The translations under genes and the position numbers were made by a program. The notes beneath the pieces were generated by a model. That model worked only from the letters and a program-made list of their open reading frames with translations. It searched no databases and was not told where the DNA came from. A DNA stretch of 60,974 bases from a virus, in the IMG/VR virus record IMGVR_UViG_3300043775_003665, positions 1 to 60,974 of that record. The stretch is one strand, 5' to 3'. The stretch's first letter is position 1, and each line of letters starts with the position of its first letter. Of this stretch, positions 9,576 through 20,768 are shown one piece after another.

Positions 9576-12500
9576 TTATGCTTGTATTTTAATAAGTATT
9601 TTAAAATGGTTTGAATATCCAAGTTTTTTATTATATATTAATCTAAAACCTAAACCATCATTTTGATAACTCTGAATGTTAAAATTGGTTAATTCTTGAA
9701 AATTATCATCAGTTAATTGAGAGGCTTGAGTAATTGAAACAAATTCTGTTTCAACTCCTTTGTTTTCAATACCATATATCTTAATTGAATCTATAATAAA
9801 TCTATTTGATATATTTGATTTAGAATATACTTGTAAATCATCATCAATCGATGATTTATCGCCATAAGAATCTACGGCTTTAATATATTTTTTAAAATGC
9901 GTTTTAATTCCATCTTCAATTAATTCATTTAATATTGCAGAATATAAATAAAAATCTGCAATAACCTGTGAATCATCTTCAAACCAATGTATCGCCGATA
10001 TATTTGATTTAGTATATCTTATTTTATCTAATTTTTCTAATGAATTCTCTTTAGTATTTGTGTAGCTTGTTATTTCGTAAGAATCTTTAACTTTCATAAT
10101 AGTTGAAGTCATAAAGGCTTTCTTTTCCACCGGACTCAAAGTCCCATTTGTTAAAAAAGACTCTCCAATACTTAGCGATCTTGTAAAATAATCTTTTGCA
10201 TATTTTGATTTAAAAACATTAATCTCTTTTTTATCAATAGCAATCTCACCAATTAAAGGGTATAATGGCAATTTATCCGTAGTTTGTGAAAGTTTTAATA
10301 CATTTTTAGAGTCTTTCTCATTAACTTTATGATAAAAATAATTACTAATAACTCCATATTTATCTGTATTTTCTTTAAAAGAATCAAACGCAATTCCCTT
10401 TCCATTATAAAAATTATAGATAATATTAGAAAAAATTAAGTCATCAGTTCCATTTAATATTTTTCTATCTGAATAAATATCAGAAAATGTTACAATATCA
10501 TTAAAAAGAGGATTATAATCGCCATTCATCCTTCTTAAAATAGTAGCGTATCCTCCATCTTCTCTTTTTTCTATAATATTTCCAATTTTATTTGAATATA
10601 TTTTAAATGCCTTTGGCCTATCCGGATCATCATTAGATATTACAATCGATGGCTTAACAACATCAATTCCAGATTCTACTGAAAGAACAAAATCATTTTC
10701 TGTTTCTGTTCCATCTTCTGCAATTGTAACATAGTTAACTTGCCCAAAAGAATTTAATCTTTCTGCATACTTATATGCGCTAATTGAATCTAATAAATTA
10801 GCAAATTCATTTTCTCCTCCCCTATAATAATAAAATGGTCCACTAGGTGAAACAATAGAAAGATTATTATCGGAGATTCTAGAATTATCATCAGCTTCAC
10901 CTGTTTTTTTATCAAATTTATAAGGCCATCCACTTACTATAATTGAAGTATCATCAATAACATCCAGTATTTTTAACGCATAGGTTGTTTTAGCATAATC
11001 AAAATATATCCATGAATAGCTTCCAGTTGAATCTCGTTTAACAAATTCTGTAAATTTAGCATCACCTGCTAAAATTGAAATTTGCGCAGCATTAATAATA
11101 AATTGAGTATCTTTGTCTGCGGTTGGCTCAGCTCCATCAAAATCAATTAAGAAAGGAATTTTAGTATCGATAATTCTAGGATTGTAATATGGGTCATATT
11201 CAGGTCCAGGACTTAAATGTATATCTTTTAAAGTATATAATAAATACCTATTTAGTTCATTTTCTTCTATATCATTTTTAACAACGGTCAACTCAATATT
11301 AATGCAAATAAATTTAAACTTGTCATTTTTAATACAGTTAAATACAACCGAATTTTTTATAATATCAGTTGATGTGTTATAAGAAAGATACGATCCAAAT
11401 TTATAATCACTAATATCGACTCCTTTTAAAAACTCAGTTGGAATAGGATTTGTTACTTCTTTTCTTTTTTGAAAAATGTATCTAAGACCCCTAAAAACCG
11501 CCGATGAATTTTTTTCAAAATTACCGATATCAAACTTAGAGTATAGTTTTTTTGATTTATTATAATTCCAAACTTGATTATCTAAATATCCAGTCCAATT
11601 AAAATGACTTTCAAAAAAATTAAATTCAATATTTTTTAATTTATCAAGGGTTAACCCGCCATCGCTTGCAAAATCTAAATAATTATTTAAGTTGTTTTTA
11701 GTATTTTGTGTTTCTATTGGGATACGATTCAAATGAAAATGCTCCATGTTTAAAAATTCAACATCTCTCTTTGAATCCGATTCTATATTTGGCGATAAAT
11801 TATCATCTCCAAATGCTTCATTAACATTTAAAATATATGGCAAATTTCTAGCATTAGACGAGTTTTTAAGCTCATATTTACAAATAGTTGGAACAACTCT
11901 ACTTAAAAGAGCAGTTTCTTTAAGATTATTTTCTTTAAGACGGTCATATTCATTTAAGAGTTGATTTTTAACAACGGTTTCTGCAGTTTCAGTAGATAAA
12001 ATATCTCTAAGACCCGAGTAAAATAATGGAGCATCGACTGATAAATGTTTAGATGCATTTGTGTCTATAATCTCATCCAATTTATTTTTTTTGCCGTATT
12101 CAGGATTTTTATAAAAATCATACGCAAGGTCTCCTAAATCTGAGTTTCTTGTTGAATAAAAATCAAAATCAAAATCTTTAAAGTCATACGCGGCAAATTT
12201 ACCATGAATTGTTTTATATTCTTCATAAACCTCAAAAACTTTATCATTTGCTATTTTTGAAACACCATTTAATACTACTCGAAAATAATTATTATCGAAT
12301 GGGTCCTGATTAATCTCTATTATCTTAATAAATTTATTAGAATCTTTTTGTTTTAAATATTCTCCAACTTGAAGATTTCCAATTTCTGAAGATTTAACAA
12401 GAATTGATTGACCTTCTATTGAGCCAGAAATAGTAGTCCATGTATTCCAATCAACTTCAATGCTAGGAATTAGACCACTTTTATTAAATTCAGCATCATT

Positions 12501-14408
12501 AATATCAATAAAATCTTCTAAATTATTTTTATAAACTCCAAACGCAGTTTGTCTTCTCCTATTTCCCGCAACGATTTCTTCAATAATTATTGAAGTGTCT
12601 ATTACTTTAGTTTTATAAGTTACAATCTCTCCATTATTAATTGCCGAAGCAATTGCAATTGCTATTTGTTGTAAACTTCCTTGATTTGAAAATTTATTAT
12701 CAACAGCCCTTGCAGGTGGAATTAAAGAGTCTGCAATAATTAAATAATCACCCAAGTTATTGTTAGAAATTTTAATTTCAGTTTTATCACCAATAAAAAT
12801 TCTATCATTAGTACTTGGAACTCCTTTTACCGTTATCTTAATAAATCCTTTATAACTTGGTTCTTTTAATTCTGCAGTTATTTTTTTACCATTCTTAGCA
12901 TACCCTGCAAAAGAATCAATACTATTATTGTTTGTAGATATTAATAATTTATATAGTAAATTTTGACGGGGTTCTGCTCTTTCTAGCACAGTTATTGTTC
13001 CAGACATACTATCATGTAATCCACTATTGTAATAAAGAATAGGTGGGGCATCGTTTCGTACATTAAAAACTATTGTATTAATATCTGTAACATTACCAGT
13101 AACTCCATCATTATATTGATTTTCAAATCCTACTCCTGGAGTTGTTTTTATACAAAATGGATGGCCAACTGCCTGTACATTAAATATATAAGTCTGTTCT
13201 TTTATCACAGTTATTGGTCGATTAATCCAATTAGATTGTCCATTTATAATATACCCCTTTGAACCGCTATTAGTCACATTAAACACAGTTGGCTCGGCCT
13301 CTATTATATTTCTAATAGTTTTTAAAGATGAATCTTTTATATTATAAAAAACTCCAGATTTGTCTTTAACATATTGAATTGTTGGAATTTGAAATTGTTG
13401 AGTTTCCGGAAATATCTCAATATCTTGTATCGAAGTGCCTGTTAAATTAAGAAATGTTTTATAACTATTACAGTCAATATTTAATTCGCCTTTAGAATCT
13501 AATTCTAATGAACTAAAAACGCCTTCATCAATATCATCGGCATAAATTCCAAAATACCTATATATTTTATAATTTTCAGCGGTAGTATCGTCAAATAAAA
13601 ATTCTAAGTTAACTATATTTGCAGATATAATTCCATTTCTTTCAAATCCATTAGTAATTGTTTGATTGCTAAAAATTTCAGGATTGTCAACCTGTATATA
13701 GTCTCTATCTAGTTGTTCAGACTTAGATACAAATCCACCATTAACTATATCAATTCCATTAAAAGAAGATTGAGAAGATTCTTTAAAATTTATAGTTAAT
13801 GCTGAGCTTGGAAATCTTTTATCATTAATATGATTGTTTAAATATTCTCCAATTTTTGAAGATTTACTTAAATCAAAGGTTTTAATTATAGTAGCGTTTT
13901 TAAGAAGCTCTAAAATCCTAGAATTCTGCCCGGTAGTATCTTCTGTATACTCATTTTTATAATCAACATCCTCAATTCTATAAATTACAAATTTAGAAGG
14001 TACTTGTTTTTCAAGCCAAATCGGAGCAAATATCTTATATTGCTCATCATAAATTTTAGTAGTATTCTGGATTGCACCATAATGATATTGATCTTCATAT
14101 TGAAATTCATATTCAGAAAAAATTGTAATATCTGAATAATTTCTAAGAGTTTCATATCTTTGCGTTAGTGGAATTTTTTTAAAAAAATTCGCAATGTCTA
14201 TCGAATATACTCCATTAGATTTAACTTCGTATTTTTGGTATTCAATTTTAGAAAGTTCATTGTTTGCTCTAAAAGAACTTAAAAATAAGTCACCGACTGA
14301 GTTGACGAGTAGTTTTACATTACTCGTCAACTTAGGGTTTGTTCTTAATAGAGCAAAAGACTTATTATCTATTGAATTGTTTACGGCGCTAGTATTAATT
14401 GTAGCCAT
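9576..14408 (-). CDS. Very large tail/baseplate structural protein with cupredoxin-like segment
   Basis: This 1610-residue protein has no motif that names it. It is rich in Asn, Ile, Lys and Asp, like the other structural proteins here. Near residues 395-480 a segment runs from ITVIKEQTYIFNV through GHPFCIKT to LYYNSGLHDSMSGTITV. That pattern resembles the beta-sandwich repeats with a cupredoxin-like outline often seen in structural proteins of marine phages. Three bases separate it from the fibre gene downstream. The position, directly between baseplate-wedge genes and fibres, suggests a peripheral baseplate or fibre-attachment protein. A T4-late-like TATAAATA sits just upstream of the start. 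Confidence 0.8.
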   Translation of the reverse strand: MATINTSAVNNSIDNKSFALLRTNPKLTSNVKLLVNSVGDLFLSSFRANNELSKIEYQKYEVKSNGVYSIDIANFFKKIPLTQRYETLRNYSDITIFSEYEFQYEDQYHYGAIQNTTKIYDEQYKIFAPIWLEKQVPSKFVIYRIEDVDYKNEYTEDTTGQNSRILELLKNATIIKTFDLSKSSKIGEYLNNHINDKRFPSSALTINFKESSQSSFNGIDIVNGGFVSKSEQLDRDYIQVDNPEIFSNQTITNGFERNGIISANIVNLEFLFDDTTAENYKIYRYFGIYADDIDEGVFSSLELDSKGELNIDCNSYKTFLNLTGTSIQDIEIFPETQQFQIPTIQYVKDKSGVFYNIKDSSLKTIRNIIEAEPTVFNVTNSGSKGYIINGQSNWINRPITVIKEQTYIFNVQAVGHPFCIKTTPGVGFENQYNDGVTGNVTDINTIVFNVRNDAPPILYYNSGLHDSMSGTITVLERAEPRQNLLYKLLISTNNNSIDSFAGYAKNGKKITAELKEPSYKGFIKITVKGVPSTNDRIFIGDKTEIKISNNNLGDYLIIADSLIPPARAVDNKFSNQGSLQQIAIAIASAINNGEIVTYKTKVIDTSIIIEEIVAGNRRRQTAFGVYKNNLEDFIDINDAEFNKSGLIPSIEVDWNTWTTISGSIEGQSILVKSSEIGNLQVGEYLKQKDSNKFIKIIEINQDPFDNNYFRVVLNGVSKIANDKVFEVYEEYKTIHGKFAAYDFKDFDFDFYSTRNSDLGDLAYDFYKNPEYGKKNKLDEIIDTNASKHLSVDAPLFYSGLRDILSTETAETVVKNQLLNEYDRLKENNLKETALLSRVVPTICKYELKNSSNARNLPYILNVNEAFGDDNLSPNIESDSKRDVEFLNMEHFHLNRIPIETQNTKNNLNNYLDFASDGGLTLDKLKNIEFNFFESHFNWTGYLDNQVWNYNKSKKLYSKFDIGNFEKNSSAVFRGLRYIFQKRKEVTNPIPTEFLKGVDISDYKFGSYLSYNTSTDIIKNSVVFNCIKNDKFKFICINIELTVVKNDIEENELNRYLLYTLKDIHLSPGPEYDPYYNPRIIDTKIPFLIDFDGAEPTADKDTQFIINAAQISILAGDAKFTEFVKRDSTGSYSWIYFDYAKTTYALKILDVIDDTSIIVSGWPYKFDKKTGEADDNSRISDNNLSIVSPSGPFYYYRGGENEFANLLDSISAYKYAERLNSFGQVNYVTIAEDGTETENDFVLSVESGIDVVKPSIVISNDDPDRPKAFKIYSNKIGNIIEKREDGGYATILRRMNGDYNPLFNDIVTFSDIYSDRKILNGTDDLIFSNIIYNFYNGKGIAFDSFKENTDKYGVISNYFYHKVNEKDSKNVLKLSQTTDKLPLYPLIGEIAIDKKEINVFKSKYAKDYFTRSLSIGESFLTNGTLSPVEKKAFMTSTIMKVKDSYEITSYTNTKENSLEKLDKIRYTKSNISAIHWFEDDSQVIADFYLYSAILNELIEDGIKTHFKKYIKAVDSYGDKSSIDDDLQVYSKSNISNRFIIDSIKIYGIENKGVETEFVSITQASQLTDDNFQELTNFNIQSYQNDGLGFRLIYNKKLGYSNHFKILIKIQA

Positions 14409-14424
14409 GCAAGAAACCTCTTTT

Positions 14425-14432
14425 TATTTATA
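14425..14432 (-). promoter_or_regulatory. TATAAATA box, T4-late-promoter-like
   Basis: Read on the minus strand, the octamer TATAAATA lies 17 bases upstream of the ATG at 14408. It matches the T4 late promoter consensus exactly. It is followed by AAAAGAGG, one of the very few purine-rich Shine-Dalgarno-like stretches in this window. Chance occurrence is possible in such AT-rich DNA. Confidence 0.35.
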
Positions 14433-14474
14433 TTATATATCACATATAATAAATCAATATAAAAAAGTAATTTA

Positions 14475-17400
14475 TTAAAACTGATTAATATCTGGAAATG
14501 ATAAATCAAACGAATTACTCGATAAATATCCTCTTCTACCAGTTCCGCTACTATAATTATTTACATAACTTGATAACATAGTACTTGTAATATTATTAAC
14601 ATTTCTGCCTTCAGTTTTATATTTAGCAGTAACTTCAACATCAAATTGAAACTCATCAATACCATTTTGAAGTATATCAATCCCTATTTTTTTAGCGTAG
14701 GTTAAGTTTGTAAACGTGTTATTTAATACTCCTCCAATTCTACCGGTTCCTGTATTTGAAGGTCCATAATAATCAGTCATTCGGTATTGAAATACTAAGT
14801 CAACTGATATTGCATTTGCACTGCCTCCTGGAATTAATTTTTTACCGCTCTTATTAGAAGCATCTACCGATAATGAAGTAGTATTTAATGGAGAAAGGTA
14901 AAGAAAAGAACCACATGATCGACCTCCTAGTAGGTATTGATCTTCTGGAGAGAAGGCAGATTTACCGGCTTGTCTGATTCCTTGAACACTTTTTGCAGAA
15001 GTAATTGTGCTTATAGTATTAATTATTCTAAGAGGTGTTTGTTTTTTGCCATGTATGTCATCTGCTCTTAATGTTGCGGTTTTAGGCATGCCAATTATTC
15101 CATTACTTGCAATTTGTAATGCAGAAGGACCGGATACTGGTTGGTTATTTGAACTACTTAGTTTTAAAAGAGGATGGTCAACGTGTAAATAAATACCATT
15201 TGAATATTCGCTATAATCAATAGCAAATGTATATATTTTTTGAGGTATTTTAGTGGTAGGATTATAAGTACCATTCCAAATAAAATCATTTGGACTAGTT
15301 GAGTTATAATTACTGTAGGAGTATGAAGCACCTACTGGATTCGTAGTATTCAAGTTAGCTGACGAAAAGTCTTTTGATCCGTCTGTTGATGTTTTTATTC
15401 CTTCAAAATTATATGAGATTCCATATTCATATTTATCATACGCACTATTTAAACCAGCGCTTCCTACTGGCCGTGTTGTTTCAGTTCCAATATAAATATT
15501 TCCATCTTTATTGATCCCTTCATTAATTACATATAGATTATCACTATTTGCAATATTTCTAAATCTAGAGTAGATAAATTGTCCTTTTAATTGAGAAGAC
15601 TGTTCCGGGCTATTATTAATATAGTCTGTATCAATACTATTAATATTTTGATAAACAACCGGGACTAAATCATATTTAGCTTCTGTTGTGTAATACGCGT
15701 TGCTACCATAAACAGAATCAATTGAATCACTTCCTGTTCCAAGTCCAAACATCACGTTACTTGAAGAAACTGGAGCTGGTTGCGTTGTATCTCCTACAAT
15801 TCTAGCGATTAACTCAAGATCTGTTGCTTTAGTATTTGATAATTCAATTTTAAAGTTTTTAGTAACTATAGATCCTTTTCCATTAAATGTCGGAATCTCT
15901 TGACTATAATAGCCCGCAAACAACTGGACTGTTGTGTTATTTGTCACTGGTGTAACGTTTCCATTTTCATCAATAATTCTTACAAGTAATTCTCCAGTTG
16001 TTTTTTCAACAACTCCTTTTAACCCTAGAATTTCATTTTGAAGAGCTAACAGTTTTTCATAGACAGTAATCGGTGATTGATTATCAGTTATAAATCCTGA
16101 AGATATTGTATTTGCGCTATGAGCAAATGTTTGATTACCAACTGTAAAAGATTCTCCAACATGAGAAAATACACCTGCAGATTCTAAGTTTTGTTGAATT
16201 TGCACCTTTAAAATATCAAGTTCATTATTTTTAATAACATTACCCAAAGGATCTGTATTAATTTCTGCTTGTGGAAACTCTATTTTTTGAATTGATGACC
16301 ATTCAGATTCTAGCGGATTCGCGGGGAATCCAGCTTCTGAAATTGATTTAATCATAAATTCAATAACTTCACCAGGATTAATTGCAATATCGAAAGAGTT
16401 AAAGTTTACTGCATTAGCATCTTCTTCACTTTCTAAAACCCAGCCAAATTTACCACTAGAATCCATTTCTCTTTTTCTAACAGGTCCACTAACTTCTACC
16501 CAATTTGAAAAAGCTGCTGTTTTTTCTGTTTGATTTGTTGCATCTATGAATTTTATTTGGTCAACCTCTGAAGTTTTTCCTGTTGTTGATGCATATCGGT
16601 ATCTAATCTTAAACTGAACAACCTCCTGCGATACTTGATTTCCAATTGTTTTTGGTTCTGGAACTGACCAAAAACCTCTAGCCTTATATTTTGGTGATGC
16701 TGTTTGTAAATCCGCAGATTCTGCAGAAGATTTAATCTCACTAACTATAGAAGAAAAAAGTTTAGATTCTAAATCTCTTTGAGAAACTAATGAGCTTAAT
16801 TCATTTTTATTGGTATCTCTTTCTGCTTGAGACGCGAATTTTTTACTATTAATTAAAGATTTTTTCTGTTTAATAGATTCATCGAGTTGTTTTAATGATT
16901 GCTCTGTTGTTGATTTATCCGACTTTAACTGTTTAATTTTATCAGTTGCGGTATTATCAGTCAAATGTTTATTAATTTGAACAACTTTAAAATTTTCAAT
17001 ATTGATAACAGGAGGCGTTGGCGTTATTCCAGAAGCAGCAGGTGGAATATAATCAACTTTTAATGATTTAAGAAATTGTCCAAAATCTGCAACTTCATTT
17101 TTATAATATTCTGCCAATTTCATTTTATTACCAGCAACATCAACTGTTTCTAAATCATTAGAATAGAATCCAACACCTGGTGAAAAATCTTCAGCAGGTA
17201 TTTTTGAAACTGGGTCTATTGGTTTAACAAAAATAACCTGTCTTTCATTAAATGCAACGTTAATTTCGATATTTATGTCAGTATCAACATCCTTATAAAT
17301 TCCAAGTTGGTTAACTCCAAGTTTAATAGCTTCAGAACCTTCTAACAATAGCAATTCTACCTGTGATGTTGAAGAATCAATAGAAATAATTTTATATCTT

Positions 17401-18224
17401 GTTCTATAATTACCGGAGTTTATAATAACAGAATCTCCAGTTTTTAATGTTTCAGTATCTTTAAGGCTTTTAGTTGAATCAGTAAACGATAATTTATTAA
17501 GTGTGAATAATTTAACTGTTTTAGTTTGAGTTATTCCATCAATAACAATATTCTTTTGGGCATTGTCTATTTTAACTACATCAAAAAATCCAGTATATTG
17601 AATAGTTCTAATAGGCATATCAATAACTTGCGAATCTAAGTAATATACGAAGTTATTACCACTTAATCGCGTTTTAAAATCAGTATATGATATTTCGCTG
17701 CCACCTTTATAAATTTCATCAAATGATGTAATTGATGGCAAGTCGTTCTCATTAAATATGTATCTTTCAACATATACCTTTTCCGTCTCTACGGGTATTT
17801 GTCCACTTACATCTAAATTAACGGTAAGTAATGGATTTAAAAAGTTTTCGAAAAAATCATTTAATTTAGTTGAAAATTGAGTAGGAGATGTAAGAGATGT
17901 TATAGAAGGAGATGGTCCTTTTAATCTAGAAGTATGGATAGTTCTAAAAGTACCATCCTTTAATCTTACATTTGCATTAGAACCTTCAAGTCCACTAATA
18001 GAACTAACATTTTTATTTAAACGATCAATTTCTCTTTTCAAATAACCAAATGCAGGTATTTGAATAGTTTCCATTTTTCCAGTTTTGGTATCAAAAAGAT
18101 CAATGCTAACGGTCTCTTTATCAGTCGTTATAGCTTCATTAATTTTTTTAAACGTTTCTAATGAGTTTGTGTTTAACTCAAGAAATTGTTCAAGTAGGTG
18201 TGATATCGAATTGCTAGCGCTCAT
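14475..18224 (-). CDS. Large tail/baseplate structural protein with central coiled coil
   Basis: The product is 1249 residues long and not recognised as a named family. A long charged helix at about 420-500 (many Lys, Glu, Ser and Gln, with a KQLDESIKQKKSLI-type pattern) looks coiled-coil. It is followed by an FN3-like segment (about 510-640; FKIRYRYAS, then a WSSIQKIEFP ending). The C-terminal third is beta-rich and Asn/Ser-rich. The gene follows the 648-residue gene by one base and precedes the 1610-residue gene, so all three probably belong to one late operon that builds the outer baseplate. No enzymatic motif was seen. Confidence 0.78.
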   Translation of the reverse strand: MSASNSISHLLEQFLELNTNSLETFKKINEAITTDKETVSIDLFDTKTGKMETIQIPAFGYLKREIDRLNKNVSSISGLEGSNANVRLKDGTFRTIHTSRLKGPSPSITSLTSPTQFSTKLNDFFENFLNPLLTVNLDVSGQIPVETEKVYVERYIFNENDLPSITSFDEIYKGGSEISYTDFKTRLSGNNFVYYLDSQVIDMPIRTIQYTGFFDVVKIDNAQKNIVIDGITQTKTVKLFTLNKLSFTDSTKSLKDTETLKTGDSVIINSGNYRTRYKIISIDSSTSQVELLLLEGSEAIKLGVNQLGIYKDVDTDINIEINVAFNERQVIFVKPIDPVSKIPAEDFSPGVGFYSNDLETVDVAGNKMKLAEYYKNEVADFGQFLKSLKVDYIPPAASGITPTPPVINIENFKVVQINKHLTDNTATDKIKQLKSDKSTTEQSLKQLDESIKQKKSLINSKKFASQAERDTNKNELSSLVSQRDLESKLFSSIVSEIKSSAESADLQTASPKYKARGFWSVPEPKTIGNQVSQEVVQFKIRYRYASTTGKTSEVDQIKFIDATNQTEKTAAFSNWVEVSGPVRKREMDSSGKFGWVLESEEDANAVNFNSFDIAINPGEVIEFMIKSISEAGFPANPLESEWSSIQKIEFPQAEINTDPLGNVIKNNELDILKVQIQQNLESAGVFSHVGESFTVGNQTFAHSANTISSGFITDNQSPITVYEKLLALQNEILGLKGVVEKTTGELLVRIIDENGNVTPVTNNTTVQLFAGYYSQEIPTFNGKGSIVTKNFKIELSNTKATDLELIARIVGDTTQPAPVSSSNVMFGLGTGSDSIDSVYGSNAYYTTEAKYDLVPVVYQNINSIDTDYINNSPEQSSQLKGQFIYSRFRNIANSDNLYVINEGINKDGNIYIGTETTRPVGSAGLNSAYDKYEYGISYNFEGIKTSTDGSKDFSSANLNTTNPVGASYSYSNYNSTSPNDFIWNGTYNPTTKIPQKIYTFAIDYSEYSNGIYLHVDHPLLKLSSSNNQPVSGPSALQIASNGIIGMPKTATLRADDIHGKKQTPLRIINTISTITSAKSVQGIRQAGKSAFSPEDQYLLGGRSCGSFLYLSPLNTTSLSVDASNKSGKKLIPGGSANAISVDLVFQYRMTDYYGPSNTGTGRIGGVLNNTFTNLTYAKKIGIDILQNGIDEFQFDVEVTAKYKTEGRNVNNITSTMLSSYVNNYSSGTGRRGYLSSNSFDLSFPDINQF

Positions 18225-18225
18225 A

Positions 18226-20172
18226 TTATCTTATTATTTCAAGTTCAAATGTCTTGTTTATTTCATCTATACATATTAATTCAAAATAAGGTTTTTTACT
18301 TAAAATATTATTGCTATCAATAAAAGATTTTAATACATAACCTCTGTTTTTGTCAGTGTATATATTTATTTTGTAAGTTCCCAGGCTTGGCAATTGATTT
18401 TTAAAAGAAAACTTAATAGTTTGCCCATTTTTCCAAGAATTAATAGTATCATCTAAGTATATATTCAAGTCTCCGGTCATTGTACCAGAATTAGTATTTA
18501 TTCTAATTAAATTATCGAATGGACGTATTCTTGTGATTAATCCAGTTGATGCGGTAAGCGACATGTTAAATGGATTTGTTAAAGTAATTAAAGAACCAGT
18601 TGTTGGAGACGTTGTTGTAAAATCATAATCAAAAATAGAATTTAAAACATATCCAGTATTATCATTAACGATTTTAATCATATTAGGATTTGATTTATCA
18701 ATTTTCATTCCATCTCCTGCGCTAAGAACATTAGTATTATACTGTATTTCTGCTGGAATAACCCCACTAATTACTTGATTTAACCTTGAATTTACCGAAG
18801 TAATCATGTCTAGGATTGAAGTTGATGATGCATAATTTAAAGCAGCATTTTCAATTGCAGTTTCTAAAGTTGCAATTCTATCAGAAAAGTCAGTAGAACT
18901 ACTATATACTAATAGATTTTCTAAGTCAACAACTCTTTGTGCAATTCCAGCATAAGAATTACTAGCATCAACCAGTAGTTTTGCAGCATTTTCTAGAGCA
19001 GTTGTTGTGTCTAAAAAAATATCCATTGAAAATGTAGAATAGTCATTGATATTTAACTCAACACCTACATTATCTAAAGATGAATTAAATTTCACATTTA
19101 ATTTAAGTGCAAACGCATTACCATTTAATCCAGTAACATCATTAGGTTTATATTTCGTAATTTCAGGTATATACCATCCTTCATTATTTGGACTATCTTT
19201 AAAGTTATCTAATATTAATATACCATATAGATTGGTTGACTTATTGCCAATATTTGACTTTGAATATAAATCATAGTAAACTAATATCGCATTAAATCTA
19301 AAATCTCCTCCTCTTTTAGAATATTCTAAAAAATTATTTAATTTAGGGTCATTTGAAATTTTAGCATAAATCGACGAGTTCCATTCAATTCCATAATTAT
19401 ACAATCCTTGAGGATCTAGGTTTATTTTGCCATTAATATTATCTGCAATAGAATCTAAATTTAAAAAAGCATCAGGGTGCGTTTGACCACTCCTACCATT
19501 TATAATATCGACCGGTTGATATGATGTTGCAGTTGTATTATAAATTGTTGACTTAAATAATATTTCTGGAGTATATCCTACCGAAGATGGAACATTTACA
19601 AATATTTCATTATATGTATTTCCTTGATAATTTTTATCATTTGAAACGTCGATATTTCCAATATACTTTACAACTCTAGAGTAATTGTTACCAGTATCTG
19701 TAGTTTCTTCTTTTTCTATAGCTCTAGAATATTCCCCCACGACTTGTTGAGAATTTGCAGTTTTAACTTCAAACGCACCTATATGATGTAACCACTTAAA
19801 TAATATTTTTTCAGCATCAGTAGAATACAGTGTATTATCAAAGTCATCATCGGTTAGGATAAAATTCTCGAAATTAAGAGCATAATTTTGTAAAGTCTGT
19901 GCAAAATCAACATTTGCATTTCCATCAGGAGTATATTCAGGAGCTTGTCCTCCCTCAGAAACTGCTCCACCTTTATATAATTTATTAAATTCAATAAAGT
20001 TTTCTCCATTACTTGGTTCTGATACTGCTGGAATATCTATTAATGCAAACTTAGAGTACTCAAAATTTATATCGGGATTATAATAAGCCCTTGTTAAATC
20101 TCGAGCAGCACTTGAAAATGCATACAATGTACCTCCCTGCTCTTGGGGTATTCTTATTAATGGTGTTGCCAT
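18226..20172 (-). CDS. Putative virion structural protein, baseplate region
   Basis: The 648-residue product is unrecognised. It starts MATPLIRIPQEQGGTLYAFSSAARDLTRA, a type of N-terminus common in phage structural proteins. Short helical, coiled-coil-like stretches occur at about 385-470 (RVVDLENLLVY, DRIATLETAIENA). The C-terminal part is beta-rich. It ends next to the 1249-residue gene and starts 19 bases from the end of the 191-residue gene. A trimeric baseplate or fibre-connecting protein is the best guess, from composition and context only. Confidence 0.75.
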   Translation of the reverse strand: MATPLIRIPQEQGGTLYAFSSAARDLTRAYYNPDINFEYSKFALIDIPAVSEPSNGENFIEFNKLYKGGAVSEGGQAPEYTPDGNANVDFAQTLQNYALNFENFILTDDDFDNTLYSTDAEKILFKWLHHIGAFEVKTANSQQVVGEYSRAIEKEETTDTGNNYSRVVKYIGNIDVSNDKNYQGNTYNEIFVNVPSSVGYTPEILFKSTIYNTTATSYQPVDIINGRSGQTHPDAFLNLDSIADNINGKINLDPQGLYNYGIEWNSSIYAKISNDPKLNNFLEYSKRGGDFRFNAILVYYDLYSKSNIGNKSTNLYGILILDNFKDSPNNEGWYIPEITKYKPNDVTGLNGNAFALKLNVKFNSSLDNVGVELNINDYSTFSMDIFLDTTTALENAAKLLVDASNSYAGIAQRVVDLENLLVYSSSTDFSDRIATLETAIENAALNYASSTSILDMITSVNSRLNQVISGVIPAEIQYNTNVLSAGDGMKIDKSNPNMIKIVNDNTGYVLNSIFDYDFTTTSPTTGSLITLTNPFNMSLTASTGLITRIRPFDNLIRINTNSGTMTGDLNIYLDDTINSWKNGQTIKFSFKNQLPSLGTYKINIYTDKNRGYVLKSFIDSNNILSKKPYFELICIDEINKTFELEIIR

Positions 20173-20191
20173 TTAAGCGATTGTGTTTTTG

Positions 20192-20767
20192 TTAGTATGT
20201 TATAGTGCAATTAACTGCAGATACTATATAGAAATCTCCACTTATATATCTTAATGTAATTGAACCGTTTTGTAATATTATAACGTTTTGAGTAGGTCCA
20301 AAAATATTCGTATTGTCAAGAGTAATACTTTCTTCTAGCGGTATCAATGTAATTTCTTGTCCTTCTTCTGCTGCAGATAACACTATTACATTAGAAAAAT
20401 CGGATGCATCCAATAGATATGTTGAACTATTGTAAGGAGTACCTGCAGATGGTAAAGAAGCCACAGATAATTTAATTGATTGAACTTGTTGAATTATTCC
20501 CCTTTTGATAATAACATTATTATCAAATTCTATTGGTAAATTTACTTTAACGTTAGTTTCATTTACTCTAAAAAGATCTCCTCCATTACTACTAATTTTT
20601 AAAGTTCCTCCAGATATTAATCCTCCTAATGTAAGAGTTCCATTATCAGCATTTAATGCAACTGAGATGTCTGCTAATTCATTATTAAGTGATGCAAAAT
20701 TATTATTAATTACGATTCTAGAAGAAGAAACACTATCGGTTCCTAAGATTGTTGTTATACTTGCCAT
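20192..20767 (-). CDS. Small beta-rich structural protein
   Basis: The 191-residue product begins MASITTILGTDSVSSSRIVINNNFASLNNELADI, a helical start with repeated small and Asn residues like the N-terminus of phage fibre or fibre-adaptor proteins. It then becomes beta-rich (GTLTLGGLISGGTLKISSNGG). The C-terminus (EEITLIPLEESITLDNTN-like segment and ILQNGSITLRY) resembles phage fibre heads that display repeated strands. Its stop is one base from the start of the next upstream gene. Structural role likely; precise role unknown. Confidence 0.72.
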   Translation of the reverse strand: MASITTILGTDSVSSSRIVINNNFASLNNELADISVALNADNGTLTLGGLISGGTLKISSNGGDLFRVNETNVKVNLPIEFDNNVIIKRGIIQQVQSIKLSVASLPSAGTPYNSSTYLLDASDFSNVIVLSAAEEGQEITLIPLEESITLDNTNIFGPTQNVIILQNGSITLRYISGDFYIVSAVNCTITY

Positions 20768-20768
20768 G

